Shown here one piece after another: positions 56,804 through 64,000 of a stretch of 64,000 nucleotides of DNA (its first letter is position 1; each line of letters begins with the position of its first letter). The notes under the pieces are model-generated. The model did not search any database. It was not told the origin of the DNA and saw only the letters and a list, made by a program, of their open reading frames with translations. Where the stretch lies: NCBI GenBank assembly GCA_040216735.1, contig JAVJOO010000002.1, positions 895,118 through 959,117 of the forward strand, written 5' to 3'. A program made the translations under genes and the position numbers. This stretch comes from Alphaproteobacteria bacterium. GTDB taxonomy: Bacteria; Pseudomonadota; Alphaproteobacteria; SHVP01.

Positions 56804-56827
56804 GGGGCGCCGTTTGGCGCCCTTTTT
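56804..56827 (+). terminator. Intrinsic terminator of rpmJ
   Basis: Seven-pair stem GGGCGCC (56805-56811) / GGCGCCC (56816-56822), loop GTTT, followed by TTTTT. It lies 20 bases after the rpmJ stop and 34 bases before the glcD ATG. Confidence 0.85.
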
Positions 56828-56861
56828 GTTTGTCCGCGGTCTAGGCCTGTATGATTTGCCC

Positions 56862-58349
56862 ATGCATATGCCGGAGTCGGATCAAGCCGTAATCGCCCGC
56901 AAAGCTGAGATCGTCGCGGCGCTGGAAGCGCTGGTCGCATCGAACGGCGTGATTTCCGATCGGTCGGGCCTCAGGGTTTACGAAACGGATGGGCTAACAG
57001 CCTATCGCCAGGTCCCGATCGCCGTCGTCCTGCCCGCCGATACGGCCGAAGTATCCCAAGTCCTTACCTATTGCCACCAACAGGGCATCAAAGTGGTGCC
57101 GCGCGGCGGCGGCACGTCGTTGTCCGGTGGGGCGCTACCGCTTGCCGATTGCATCGTTCTGTCACTGGCAAAGCTCAACCGTATCCTTGACGTCGACCTC
57201 GCCAATGAATGCGCGGTCGTCCAACCAGGGGTGACCAACCTCGCGATTACCGAGGCTGTTACTGACGCCGGCTACTACTACGCGCCTGACCCTTCGAGCC
57301 AGATCGCCTGCACGATTGGCGGCAACGTTGCCGAGAACGCCGGGGGCGTGCATTGCCTCAAGTACGGATTGACGACCAACAACCTGTTGGGCCTCGAAGC
57401 CGTCCTGATAACCGGCGAAGTCATCCGCCTCGGGGGAAAACATCTCGATAGCGAGGCCTACGACCTTATTGGTGTCATCACCGGCTCCGAAGGACTGCTC
57501 TGTGTCGTCACCGAGGTAACCGTACGTCTGTTGCGCAAACCGCAAGCGGTTCAAGCGGTCCTAGCGGCCTTTACGGACAACACGCACGCCGGCGAATGCG
57601 TCGCGCGCATTATCGGTACCGGGTTGATCCCTGCCGGGATGGAAATGATGGACGGAGCCGCGATCGCTGCGGCGGAAGCGTTTTGCCATGCTGGGTATCC
57701 TCTTGATGCGGGCGCGCTTCTGATCGTCGAGGTCGATGGCAGCGCCGAAGATGTTCGCGTTGGAATCGAGCGGGTAAAGGATATCGCAACCGATTGCGGC
57801 GCAACCGAGGTGCGCCAAAGCCGTACGGAAGAAGAGCGTTTGGTTTTCTGGTCCGGGCGGAAGAACGCCTTTCCGGCGATCGGACGGATCTCCCCTGACT
57901 ATTACGTCATGGATGGGACCATCCCCCGGCGCCGCCTACCGGAAATGCTGAAACTGATTGGCGATCTGTCGGCGCGCGCCGGTCTACGTGTTGCCAACGT
58001 CTTTCACGCCGGTGACGGCAACCTACATCCGATGATCATGTACGACAGCGCGGTTCCGGGAGAACTTGAACGCACGGAGGCGTTGGGTGCCGAGATTCTC
58101 AAAGCCTGTGTCCGCATGGGCGGCGTTCTAACGGGGGAGCATGGTGTCGGCGTCGAAAAGCGCGATCTTATGGGCGAAATGTTCGGTCCAGTCGACCTTG
58201 CCCATCAACAAAGGTTGAAATGCGCCTTCGACGCCGAAGGCCTCCTCAATCCAGGCAAAGTGTTCCCGACGTTGCACCGGTGCGCCGAACTCGGTCGCCT
58301 CCATGTCCACGGCGGTAAGGTGCCGTTTCCCGAGTTGCCGCGGTTCTGA
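56862..58349 (+). CDS. glcD: Glycolate oxidase subunit GlcD (FAD-linked)
   Basis: 495 residues from the ATG at 56862 (ATG at 56868 is also possible). FAD-binding PCMH domain: VVPRGGGTSLSGGALPL, DPSSQIACTIGGNVAENAGG (parts), KYGLTTNNLLGLE, then the C-terminal FAD-oxidase domain with NVFHAGDGNLHPMIMYD and LTGEHGVGVEKRDLM. With glcE and glcF it oxidises glycolate to glyoxylate. The glcE start follows nine bases after its stop. Confidence 0.94.
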   Translation: MHMPESDQAVIARKAEIVAALEALVASNGVISDRSGLRVYETDGLTAYRQVPIAVVLPADTAEVSQVLTYCHQQGIKVVPRGGGTSLSGGALPLADCIVLSLAKLNRILDVDLANECAVVQPGVTNLAITEAVTDAGYYYAPDPSSQIACTIGGNVAENAGGVHCLKYGLTTNNLLGLEAVLITGEVIRLGGKHLDSEAYDLIGVITGSEGLLCVVTEVTVRLLRKPQAVQAVLAAFTDNTHAGECVARIIGTGLIPAGMEMMDGAAIAAAEAFCHAGYPLDAGALLIVEVDGSAEDVRVGIERVKDIATDCGATEVRQSRTEEERLVFWSGRKNAFPAIGRISPDYYVMDGTIPRRRLPEMLKLIGDLSARAGLRVANVFHAGDGNLHPMIMYDSAVPGELERTEALGAEILKACVRMGGVLTGEHGVGVEKRDLMGEMFGPVDLAHQQRLKCAFDAEGLLNPGKVFPTLHRCAELGRLHVHGGKVPFPELPRF

Positions 58350-58357
58350 CTTTGGAG

Positions 58358-59542
58358 ATGTCCGAACCCTTGAACGAGGATGAACTCAGCAGCCTCGTCA
58401 AAGAAGCGGTAACAACCGGCACGCCCCTAGAGGTGCGTGGCGGCGGGACCAAGCGCGCGATTGGAAGGCCGGTCGAAGCAAAGCAGGGTATGACCACCCG
58501 CGGCTTGGCCGGCATCGTCGACTACGACCCAACCGAGTTGGTGATTACGGCTCTCGCCGGCACACCTGTGCACGAGGTGCAGGCAGCACTCGCCGCGCGG
58601 TCGCAACAGTTCGCGTTTGAACCGCGCGACTTGAGAGCGCTCTTGGGCGCCAACGGTGATGAGACCTTGGGCGGCTTAGTCTGCGCAAACCTTTCCGGCC
58701 CCCGGCGGTTCGCCGCCGGGGGGGTCCGCGACCATCTCCTCGGGTTTCGGGCGGTGTCCGGGCGGGGCGAAATCTTCAAGTCCGGCGGGCGGGTGGTCAA
58801 AAACGTCACGGGCTACGACTTGTCAAAACTCGTTGTCGGTTCGTTTGGCACGTTGGCGATCCTCAGCGAGGTAACGTTGCGGGTGACGCCCCGACCGGCT
58901 GAAACCGGCACGTTGATTGTGTCTGGCAGAGAAATCGACCGGTTTGCTGCGACGCTCGACGTCGCATCGGGCGCAGGCGCGTTGACGGGCGGCGCCTATT
59001 TGACCGCGGGCGCGCGGGTAGACTTCCCTCACTTGGCGGGAACGAGACAAGCAACTATTGCCGTTCGTTTCGAGGGCGATACCGCGATCGCAGCGGCTAA
59101 TGCAGCGCGAAAGCGTCTTGGCCCCGCCGATACAGACGTTCTTGAAACGGACGCGAGTACCGAACTGTGGGCCGCAATCCGCGACCTTGCGCCCCTCCTA
59201 GGCAGCGACGGAAACATCTGGCGGGTGTCGCTCCGTCGTACCGCGATCGCCGCGTTTGTCGAGAGCCTCGACCTCCCTGAAGGGGCGCCGCTGATGGTCG
59301 ACTGGGTCGGCGGCCAGATTTGGTTTGCCGAACCGCAAGGCATCGATGTCCGTGCCCGGCTTCATGCGGCGGCGGGACCGGATGGCCACGCCACCGTGAT
59401 CCGCGCGGCAGACCACCGGCCGACAGAGACTTCGGTGTTCCACCCGCAGTCACCTGCAGTGGCGGCATTGTCACGGCGAATCAAACATCACTTCGACCCA
59501 AAGGGCATCTTGAACCCCGGCCGACTTTACGCGGACTACTGA
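58358..59542 (+). CDS. glcE: Glycolate oxidase subunit GlcE (FAD-binding)
   Basis: 394 residues from the ATG at 58358. FAD-binding domain similar to GlcD but shorter: VRGGGTKRAIGRP, LGGLVCANLSGPRRFAAGGVRDHLLG (parts), GRVVKNVTGYDLSKLVVGSFGTLA, and a C-terminal DPKGILNPGRLY. Sits between glcD and glcF; the glcF ATG lies one base after its stop. Confidence 0.93.
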   Translation: MSEPLNEDELSSLVKEAVTTGTPLEVRGGGTKRAIGRPVEAKQGMTTRGLAGIVDYDPTELVITALAGTPVHEVQAALAARSQQFAFEPRDLRALLGANGDETLGGLVCANLSGPRRFAAGGVRDHLLGFRAVSGRGEIFKSGGRVVKNVTGYDLSKLVVGSFGTLAILSEVTLRVTPRPAETGTLIVSGREIDRFAATLDVASGAGALTGGAYLTAGARVDFPHLAGTRQATIAVRFEGDTAIAAANAARKRLGPADTDVLETDASTELWAAIRDLAPLLGSDGNIWRVSLRRTAIAAFVESLDLPEGAPLMVDWVGGQIWFAEPQGIDVRARLHAAAGPDGHATVIRAADHRPTETSVFHPQSPAVAALSRRIKHHFDPKGILNPGRLYADY

Positions 59543-59543
59543 C

Positions 59544-60842
59544 ATGCACGTCTCGTTGCCCCCAACGAAGCACCAAGACCCCTTCTTTGCCGCCGCGGCA
59601 ACGGCCTTTCAGGCGTGCGTTCATTGCGGATTTTGCAATACGACCTGCCCGACCTATGCCCTGCTCGGGGACGAGCGCGACGGGCCGCGCGGCCGAATTT
59701 ATGCAATGAAAGACATGCTGGAGGGCGCCGCTGTTGAGCGGTCTCTGGTGCCCCATCTCGACCGTTGCCTTTCGTGTCTGGCCTGCCGCACGACATGCCC
59801 GTCTGGCGTCGATTACACGCGCCTCATCGACCTCGGCCGTGCTCAGGTTGCTGAAGGACGGCGCTGGACGCTTCAAGGTTTGGCCCGGCGCGCCCTGGCC
59901 GTGGTTATGACACGTCCGACGCTTTTGCGTCTCGCCGTGGTAGTAGGCAAGGCCGTGTCACGGTTTCCGATCCCCGGGTCGGCGGGCGCGGCAGCGCGCG
60001 TGGCGCGCGGCGCCGATCCAAGGCGGAGCGCAGTAGACGGCTCAAGGGTGTTCCCCGCGGTCGGCCCGCAACGGGCTCGGGTGGCGCTCCTCACGGGCTG
60101 CGTCCAGCGCGCGGTCGCGCCCGAAATCAACGAGGCGACGGTTAGGCTCCTCCGCCGCATGGGGTGCGAGGTCGTGGTCCTGTCCGATGCGCGCTGTTGC
60201 GGCTCCCTTGACCATCACTTGGGGCATACCGCCCGCGCCCACCGGTTCGGCGCGCAGGCTCTCGCCTCCTGGCACACAGCGCACAAAAAGGCTGGCCTGG
60301 ACTACATCGTCTCGAATACCTCCGGCTGCGGTGCCCACCTCAAAGATATCGCTTTCCAAATGCAGAAAAGCGCCGGCCCGGCGTCGGCTCACGCCGCCGA
60401 ACTCGGCTCGCTGATGCGCGATGTCTCTGAAGTCGCCGCCGCCCTGGGTCTGCCCGACGCCGTACCAACCCCGGACCTAGAGGTGACCTACCAATCGGCC
60501 TGCACGTTGCAGCACGGGCAACGGATCCGCGACCTTCCCCAGACCCTGTTGCGAGAAGCCGGTTTCCGTGTCCGCGGTATCAAAGAAGATCATCTGTGTT
60601 GCGGGTCGGCCGGTACGTACAACATCATGCAGCCCGATCTCAGCGCACGCCTCGGCGAACGCAAAGCCCAAAATATCGAGCGCACCGACCCAAGCGTTGT
60701 CGCGACCGGCAACGTCGGTTGCATGCTTCAGTTGCGCAACTACACCGGCGTCCCGGTCGTTCATACCGTCGAATTGCTGGACTGGGCGACAGGTGGCCCC
60801 CGGCCCCTATCCCTTGACCGGCGGGACGCGCGCGACGCGTAG
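59544..60842 (+). CDS. glcF: Glycolate oxidase iron-sulfur subunit GlcF
   Basis: 432 residues. Two 4Fe-4S ferredoxin motifs near the N-terminus (CVHCGFCNTTCPTY and CLSCLACRTTCPSGV), then two cysteine-rich CCG domains (ARCCGSLDHHLGHT and DHLCCGSAGTYNI). It passes electrons from GlcDE onward. The last 36 bases overlap the convergent pyk gene. Confidence 0.95.
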   Translation: MHVSLPPTKHQDPFFAAAATAFQACVHCGFCNTTCPTYALLGDERDGPRGRIYAMKDMLEGAAVERSLVPHLDRCLSCLACRTTCPSGVDYTRLIDLGRAQVAEGRRWTLQGLARRALAVVMTRPTLLRLAVVVGKAVSRFPIPGSAGAAARVARGADPRRSAVDGSRVFPAVGPQRARVALLTGCVQRAVAPEINEATVRLLRRMGCEVVVLSDARCCGSLDHHLGHTARAHRFGAQALASWHTAHKKAGLDYIVSNTSGCGAHLKDIAFQMQKSAGPASAHAAELGSLMRDVSEVAAALGLPDAVPTPDLEVTYQSACTLQHGQRIRDLPQTLLREAGFRVRGIKEDHLCCGSAGTYNIMQPDLSARLGERKAQNIERTDPSVVATGNVGCMLQLRNYTGVPVVHTVELLDWATGGPRPLSLDRRDARDA

Positions 60843-62234
60843 AACGTTTGTCGCCCCAGGGGTTCCAAACGGCACGCCTGCGGTGATGACAAGCTGGTCG
60901 TTCGGCTCGGCAATCCCTTCCCGAACGGCAATGCGGCACGCCTTTTCCACCATTTCCGCAAAGTCGTGGGTGTCGCTGGTATGGACGGCGTGGGCGCCCC
61001 ACAGCAGCGCCAGCCGCCGCCCCGTACCGCGGCGGCTCGTGACTACAATAAGGGGCACAGACGGCCGTTGCCGGGCCGCGCGCAAAGCCGTCGAGCCGGT
61101 GGTCGTATAGGTCACGATGGCGGCGGCGGAAATTGCCGAGGCGACTTGTTTTGCCGCGACGCTGATCGCGTCGGCGGTCGTGTCCTTGACGTCGGGCCGC
61201 CATGCCGAGCGCAATGCAACGTAGGTCGGTTCGGTTTCGGTTTGACGAACAATTCGGTCCATCATTGCGACGGCCTCGGCCGGGTATTTACCGGCAGCCG
61301 ATTCTGCCGAGAGCATAACGGCGTCGGCGCCGTCGTAGACCGCTGTGGCGACATCGGAAACCTCGGCACGGGTCGGCGTGGGTGCGTCGATCATCGATTC
61401 GAGCATCTGAGTTGCCACCACCACGGGCTTACCTTGGTCGCGCGCTTCGGCGACGATTTTTTTCTGCAGACCCGGTACGAGTTCGAGGGGCATCTCAACG
61501 CCGAGATCGCCCCGCGCAACCATGATTCCATCCGCTAGGCTGGCGATCTCCTCCAACCAATTGATAGCCGACGGCTTTTCGATCTTGGCCATCAACCCGG
61601 CCCGGCCGGCGATGATTTTGCGGGCCTCCGCGACATCGTCTGGTGTTTGGACGAACGACAAACCGATCCAGTCGACGGCGGCGGAGAGCGCGAAATCGAG
61701 GTCGCGCCGATCCTTGTCGGTCATGGCGCGAATCGGAAGGACGGTGCCGGGAACGTTCACACCCTTTGCCGCACTGAGGGGCCCTCCGACGACGACCGTG
61801 CAAACGATTCGATCCGCACTAGTGTGCGTTGCAGACAGTCTGACGCGCCCGTCGTTCAAAAGGATTTCCGCGCCGGGCCCGATCGCGCCAAACAGCGCGG
61901 GGTGGGGAAGCTCAACTCGGTTTGCGTCGCCTGGCGCCGGATCGTTGTCGAGCACAAATGCGTCACCGGCCTTGAGAAAAACCGTGTCGCCGGCAAACCT
62001 CCCGATCCTAATCTTTGGTCCTTGCAAATCGGCCAGAATGCCGATTGGCCTTCCCCGCGCGACCTCAATTTCCCGGATCAGGGTGATCCGTTGCGCGTGG
62101 TCTTCCTTGGTGCCATGGCTCATGTTGAGCCGAAAGGCGTCGGCGCCGTGGTCGACAAGGGTTTCGATCACGGAACGCGTGCAACTCGCGGGTCCGAGTG
62201 TGGCGAGAATTTTGGTATTTCGCCCCCGAAACAT
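60807..62234 (-). CDS. pyk: Pyruvate kinase
   Basis: Last step of glycolysis, PEP plus ADP to pyruvate. 475 residues with TKILATLGPAS, RLNMSHGTKEDH, ILADLQGPKIRIG, the active-site stretch AKIEKPSAINWLEEI, MVARGDLGVEMPLE and the C-terminal allosteric domain. Full length. Divergent from the TPR gene (91-base gap) and convergent with glcF, overlapping it. Confidence 0.97.
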   Translation of the reverse strand: MFRGRNTKILATLGPASCTRSVIETLVDHGADAFRLNMSHGTKEDHAQRITLIREIEVARGRPIGILADLQGPKIRIGRFAGDTVFLKAGDAFVLDNDPAPGDANRVELPHPALFGAIGPGAEILLNDGRVRLSATHTSADRIVCTVVVGGPLSAAKGVNVPGTVLPIRAMTDKDRRDLDFALSAAVDWIGLSFVQTPDDVAEARKIIAGRAGLMAKIEKPSAINWLEEIASLADGIMVARGDLGVEMPLELVPGLQKKIVAEARDQGKPVVVATQMLESMIDAPTPTRAEVSDVATAVYDGADAVMLSAESAAGKYPAEAVAMMDRIVRQTETEPTYVALRSAWRPDVKDTTADAISVAAKQVASAISAAAIVTYTTTGSTALRAARQRPSVPLIVVTSRRGTGRRLALLWGAHAVHTSDTHDFAEMVEKACRIAVREGIAEPNDQLVITAGVPFGTPGATNVLRVARVPPVKG

Positions 62235-62325
62235 GGGACGATCCTAGCGGGCCGGCGAGCAATGCGACAGCGGTGCTCGCGGAATCCGGTTTTTCAACTG
62301 TTTGGGTAGGGGCTATCCTATCACC

Positions 62326-62883
62326 ATGAAACAGACAATTGTCGCCCTTCTCATCGGCTTGGCGTTGTTCTCGCAGCCACTAGGATCCGCGATCGCTCGC
62401 CAAGACGATGTTCGTCTTCCCGAACTTTTCTCGCGCCTGCAACAAACCGCGGACCTTCAAGAAGCGCGCTTGATTGAAGGCCTGATTTGGTCGCTCTGGT
62501 TCGAATCGGGAATCCCCGCCATCGATCGCATGATAGCGGCCGGCAACGATGCCATGGGTGCAGGACGGTTCGACGAAGCATTGAACAGGTTTTCACGTGT
62601 GATCGAAACCGATCCGACGTTCGCAGAAGGCTGGAATCGCCGGGCGACACTGTACTATCTCATGGGGAATTACGACGCGTCGGTCCGTGACATACAGGAA
62701 ACGCTGGCCCGCGAGCCGCGGCACTTCGGTGCGCTGTCCGGTCTCGGTCTGATCAACACCGCACTCGAGCGTTGGGACAGCGCGGTGAAGGCCTATGAAG
62801 AGGCGCTGCGCGTAAACCCCCATCTGCCGGGCGCAAAGCAGAACATCGAAGACATCAAGAAGAAAATCGAACAAGACATCTAA
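62326..62883 (+). CDS. Exported TPR-repeat protein
   Basis: 185 residues: signal peptide (core TIVALLIGLALFSQPLGSA, about 3-22), then about three tetratricopeptide repeats (ALNRFSRVIETDPTFAEGW, NRRATLYYLMGNYDASVRDI, SAVKAYEEALRVNPHLP). The protein interacts with unknown partners in the periplasm. The ATG at 62326 was preferred because an upstream one adds eight residues in front of the signal. An acyl-CoA dehydrogenase gene follows after 40 bases. Confidence 0.87.
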   Translation: MKQTIVALLIGLALFSQPLGSAIARQDDVRLPELFSRLQQTADLQEARLIEGLIWSLWFESGIPAIDRMIAAGNDAMGAGRFDEALNRFSRVIETDPTFAEGWNRRATLYYLMGNYDASVRDIQETLAREPRHFGALSGLGLINTALERWDSAVKAYEEALRVNPHLPGAKQNIEDIKKKIEQDI

Positions 62884-62923
62884 CCCGTTTTCCATCTCCC
62901 ATGCCGCAGGAGTGCCGCCTCCA

Positions 62924-64000
62924 ATGACCGATATCGCCGCCCCGAACTTCGGCCTCAACGACGAGCATCGAGCATTGCTCGACGATATGACGCGGAGCGC
63001 CCGTGCCCATTTTGAGGCCGACGCACTCCAGCGCGACCTCTCGGGTCAGTGGCCTGAAGATGGCTTCAAGAGACTTGCCAAAATGGGCGTCCTTGGGGCG
63101 AGCGTGCCCGAGATCTATGGCGGTGCCGGTTTGGATCTGTTCTCCGCCGGGCTCGTCGGTCAGGCCATCGGTCGTGTGGATCCGGCGGTGTCGACGTCCT
63201 GGCAAAGCCACGACAACCTTTGCGTCAACAACCTCTATCAGAACGGAAGCGAATCCCAACGCCGCCGCTACTTGCCTGGCCTGTCCGACGGCACGCTAGT
63301 CGGCGCCATCGGCATGACCGAGCCGAATGCCGGATCCGACGCGCTGGGCGGCATGGCGACAACGGCGGTTCGCGACGGAGACTGTTACATTCTGAACGGC
63401 GGCAAGACCTATATTACCAACGGGCCAATCGCCGACATTGTCCTCGTCTATGCCAAAACCGCGCCTGAGCGCGGCAAGCGGGGGATCTCGGCCTTCATCG
63501 TCGAGAAGAAGTTCGTGGGCTTCTCGGCGAGTCCGCCGTTCGACAAGATGGGTATTCGGTCGAGCCCCACCGGCGCTCTCTACTTCGACGACTGCCGCGT
63601 TCCGGCCGAAAACTTGGTTGGAGAAGAGAACAACGGCATTGCTGTCATGATGTCGGGGCTGGATATCGAGCGTGCGTTTTGCTCGATGATGGTCCTTGGG
63701 ATGTCCGAGCGCGCAGTCGAGTTGTCGGTCGAATACGCCAAGGATCGACGGCAGTTCGGTCAGCGGATCGGCGATTTCCAACTCATCCAGGCCAAGCTCG
63801 CGGAAATGTATGTGGCGTTGGAGACGATGCGGGGGATTGTCTACCGGGCCCTCGCGATGGCCAATACCGTCGGCGCCGGTGAGGGTGGACGTGGCGAGAT
63901 CCACAAGCTGTCTGCCGCCGCGTTCATGTATGCCGGCGAAGCGTGTATGAGAATTTGCGACGAGGCGGTCCAAATCCACGGCGGCAGCGGATTCATGCGG
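62924..64000 (+). CDS. Acyl-CoA dehydrogenase, 3' end cut by window
   Basis: Open for 359 codons to the window end. Family segments are visible in order: GVLGASVPEIYGGAGLDLF, GAIGMTEPNAGSDALGG (FAD site), YILNGGKTYITNG, FDKMGIRSSPTGALYFDDC, DRRQFGQRIGDFQLIQAKLAEM and the C-terminal QIHGGSGFMR. The glutamate in GLDIERA corresponds to the isovaleryl-CoA dehydrogenase base position, so leucine degradation is possible, which would fit a methylmalonyl-CoA mutase organism, but other substrates cannot be excluded. Confidence 0.9.
   Translation, partial: MTDIAAPNFGLNDEHRALLDDMTRSARAHFEADALQRDLSGQWPEDGFKRLAKMGVLGASVPEIYGGAGLDLFSAGLVGQAIGRVDPAVSTSWQSHDNLCVNNLYQNGSESQRRRYLPGLSDGTLVGAIGMTEPNAGSDALGGMATTAVRDGDCYILNGGKTYITNGPIADIVLVYAKTAPERGKRGISAFIVEKKFVGFSASPPFDKMGIRSSPTGALYFDDCRVPAENLVGEENNGIAVMMSGLDIERAFCSMMVLGMSERAVELSVEYAKDRRQFGQRIGDFQLIQAKLAEMYVALETMRGIVYRALAMANTVGAGEGGRGEIHKLSAAAFMYAGEACMRICDEAVQIHGGSGFMR

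Noticed and set aside
1-64000. CRISPR arrays, insertion sequences and prophage genes
   Set aside because: No direct repeat array, transposase or phage structural gene was seen; XerD is the housekeeping recombinase in its usual context.

Overview
The window reads as one contiguous, gene-dense piece of an alphaproteobacterial chromosome, most like a Rhodospirillales-type organism. The evidence is high GC content, the cluster bolA / dnaJ-like / cobS / cobT, the run aroK-aroB-CorC beside xerD-accA, the run lysC / ptsP / rodZ / ispG / hisS / prfA / prmC / DUF4167 / clpB, and alphaproteobacterial families such as DUF1178, DUF1491 and DUF4167. I recognised about 61 protein genes, one tRNA-Val and one strong small-RNA candidate. 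There are no insertion sequences, phage genes, CRISPR arrays or rRNA. No gap between genes exceeds about 260 bases.

Left part (1-20 kb). A B12-dependent methylmalonyl-CoA mutase (scpA) and its chaperone GTPase (meaB) flank a strange 400-residue protein made of 15 tryptophan motifs. Next come rpmB, a queuosine-precursor transporter and upp. A minus-strand operon holds a DnaJ-like protein, cobaltochelatase cobS/cobT (B12 synthesis), a divergent YrdC-domain protein and an exported phytase-like esterase. bolA, an AEC transporter, a CorC-type protein, aroB and aroK follow. A plus-strand run then contains a 46-residue membrane peptide, an exported helical protein, xerD and accA.

Middle (20-47 kb). 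secA, a SurA/PpiC-type foldase, argJ, two GNAT enzymes (one fused to a NUDIX domain), a methyltransferase, a quinone-reductase-like dehydrogenase, comF, grx, a nitrilase, DUF1178 and ubiG. A coupled run follows: lysC, a flavin oxidoreductase and ptsP, then rodZ-like, ispG, hisS, prfA, prmC, DUF4167, clpB and an M23 peptidase.

Right part (47-64 kb). An AmmeMemoRadiSam locus (a Memo-AMMECR1 fusion divergent from the radical SAM gene), a lytic transglycosylase, a likely sRNA with its own promoter and terminator, N-formylglutamate amidohydrolase, tRNA-Val, an orphan hybrid-type sensor kinase, proline iminopeptidase, DUF1491, DUF72, rpmJ, glycolate oxidase glcDEF, pyruvate kinase, a TPR protein and an acyl-CoA dehydrogenase cut by the window end.

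The best candidates for undescribed biology are the 15-fold [DE]PxW repeat protein between scpA and meaB, the sRNA at about 51426-51523, and the fused AmmeMemoRadiSam locus. All ten convergent gene pairs are packed within 17 bases or overlap, and five share a four-base stop-codon overlap.
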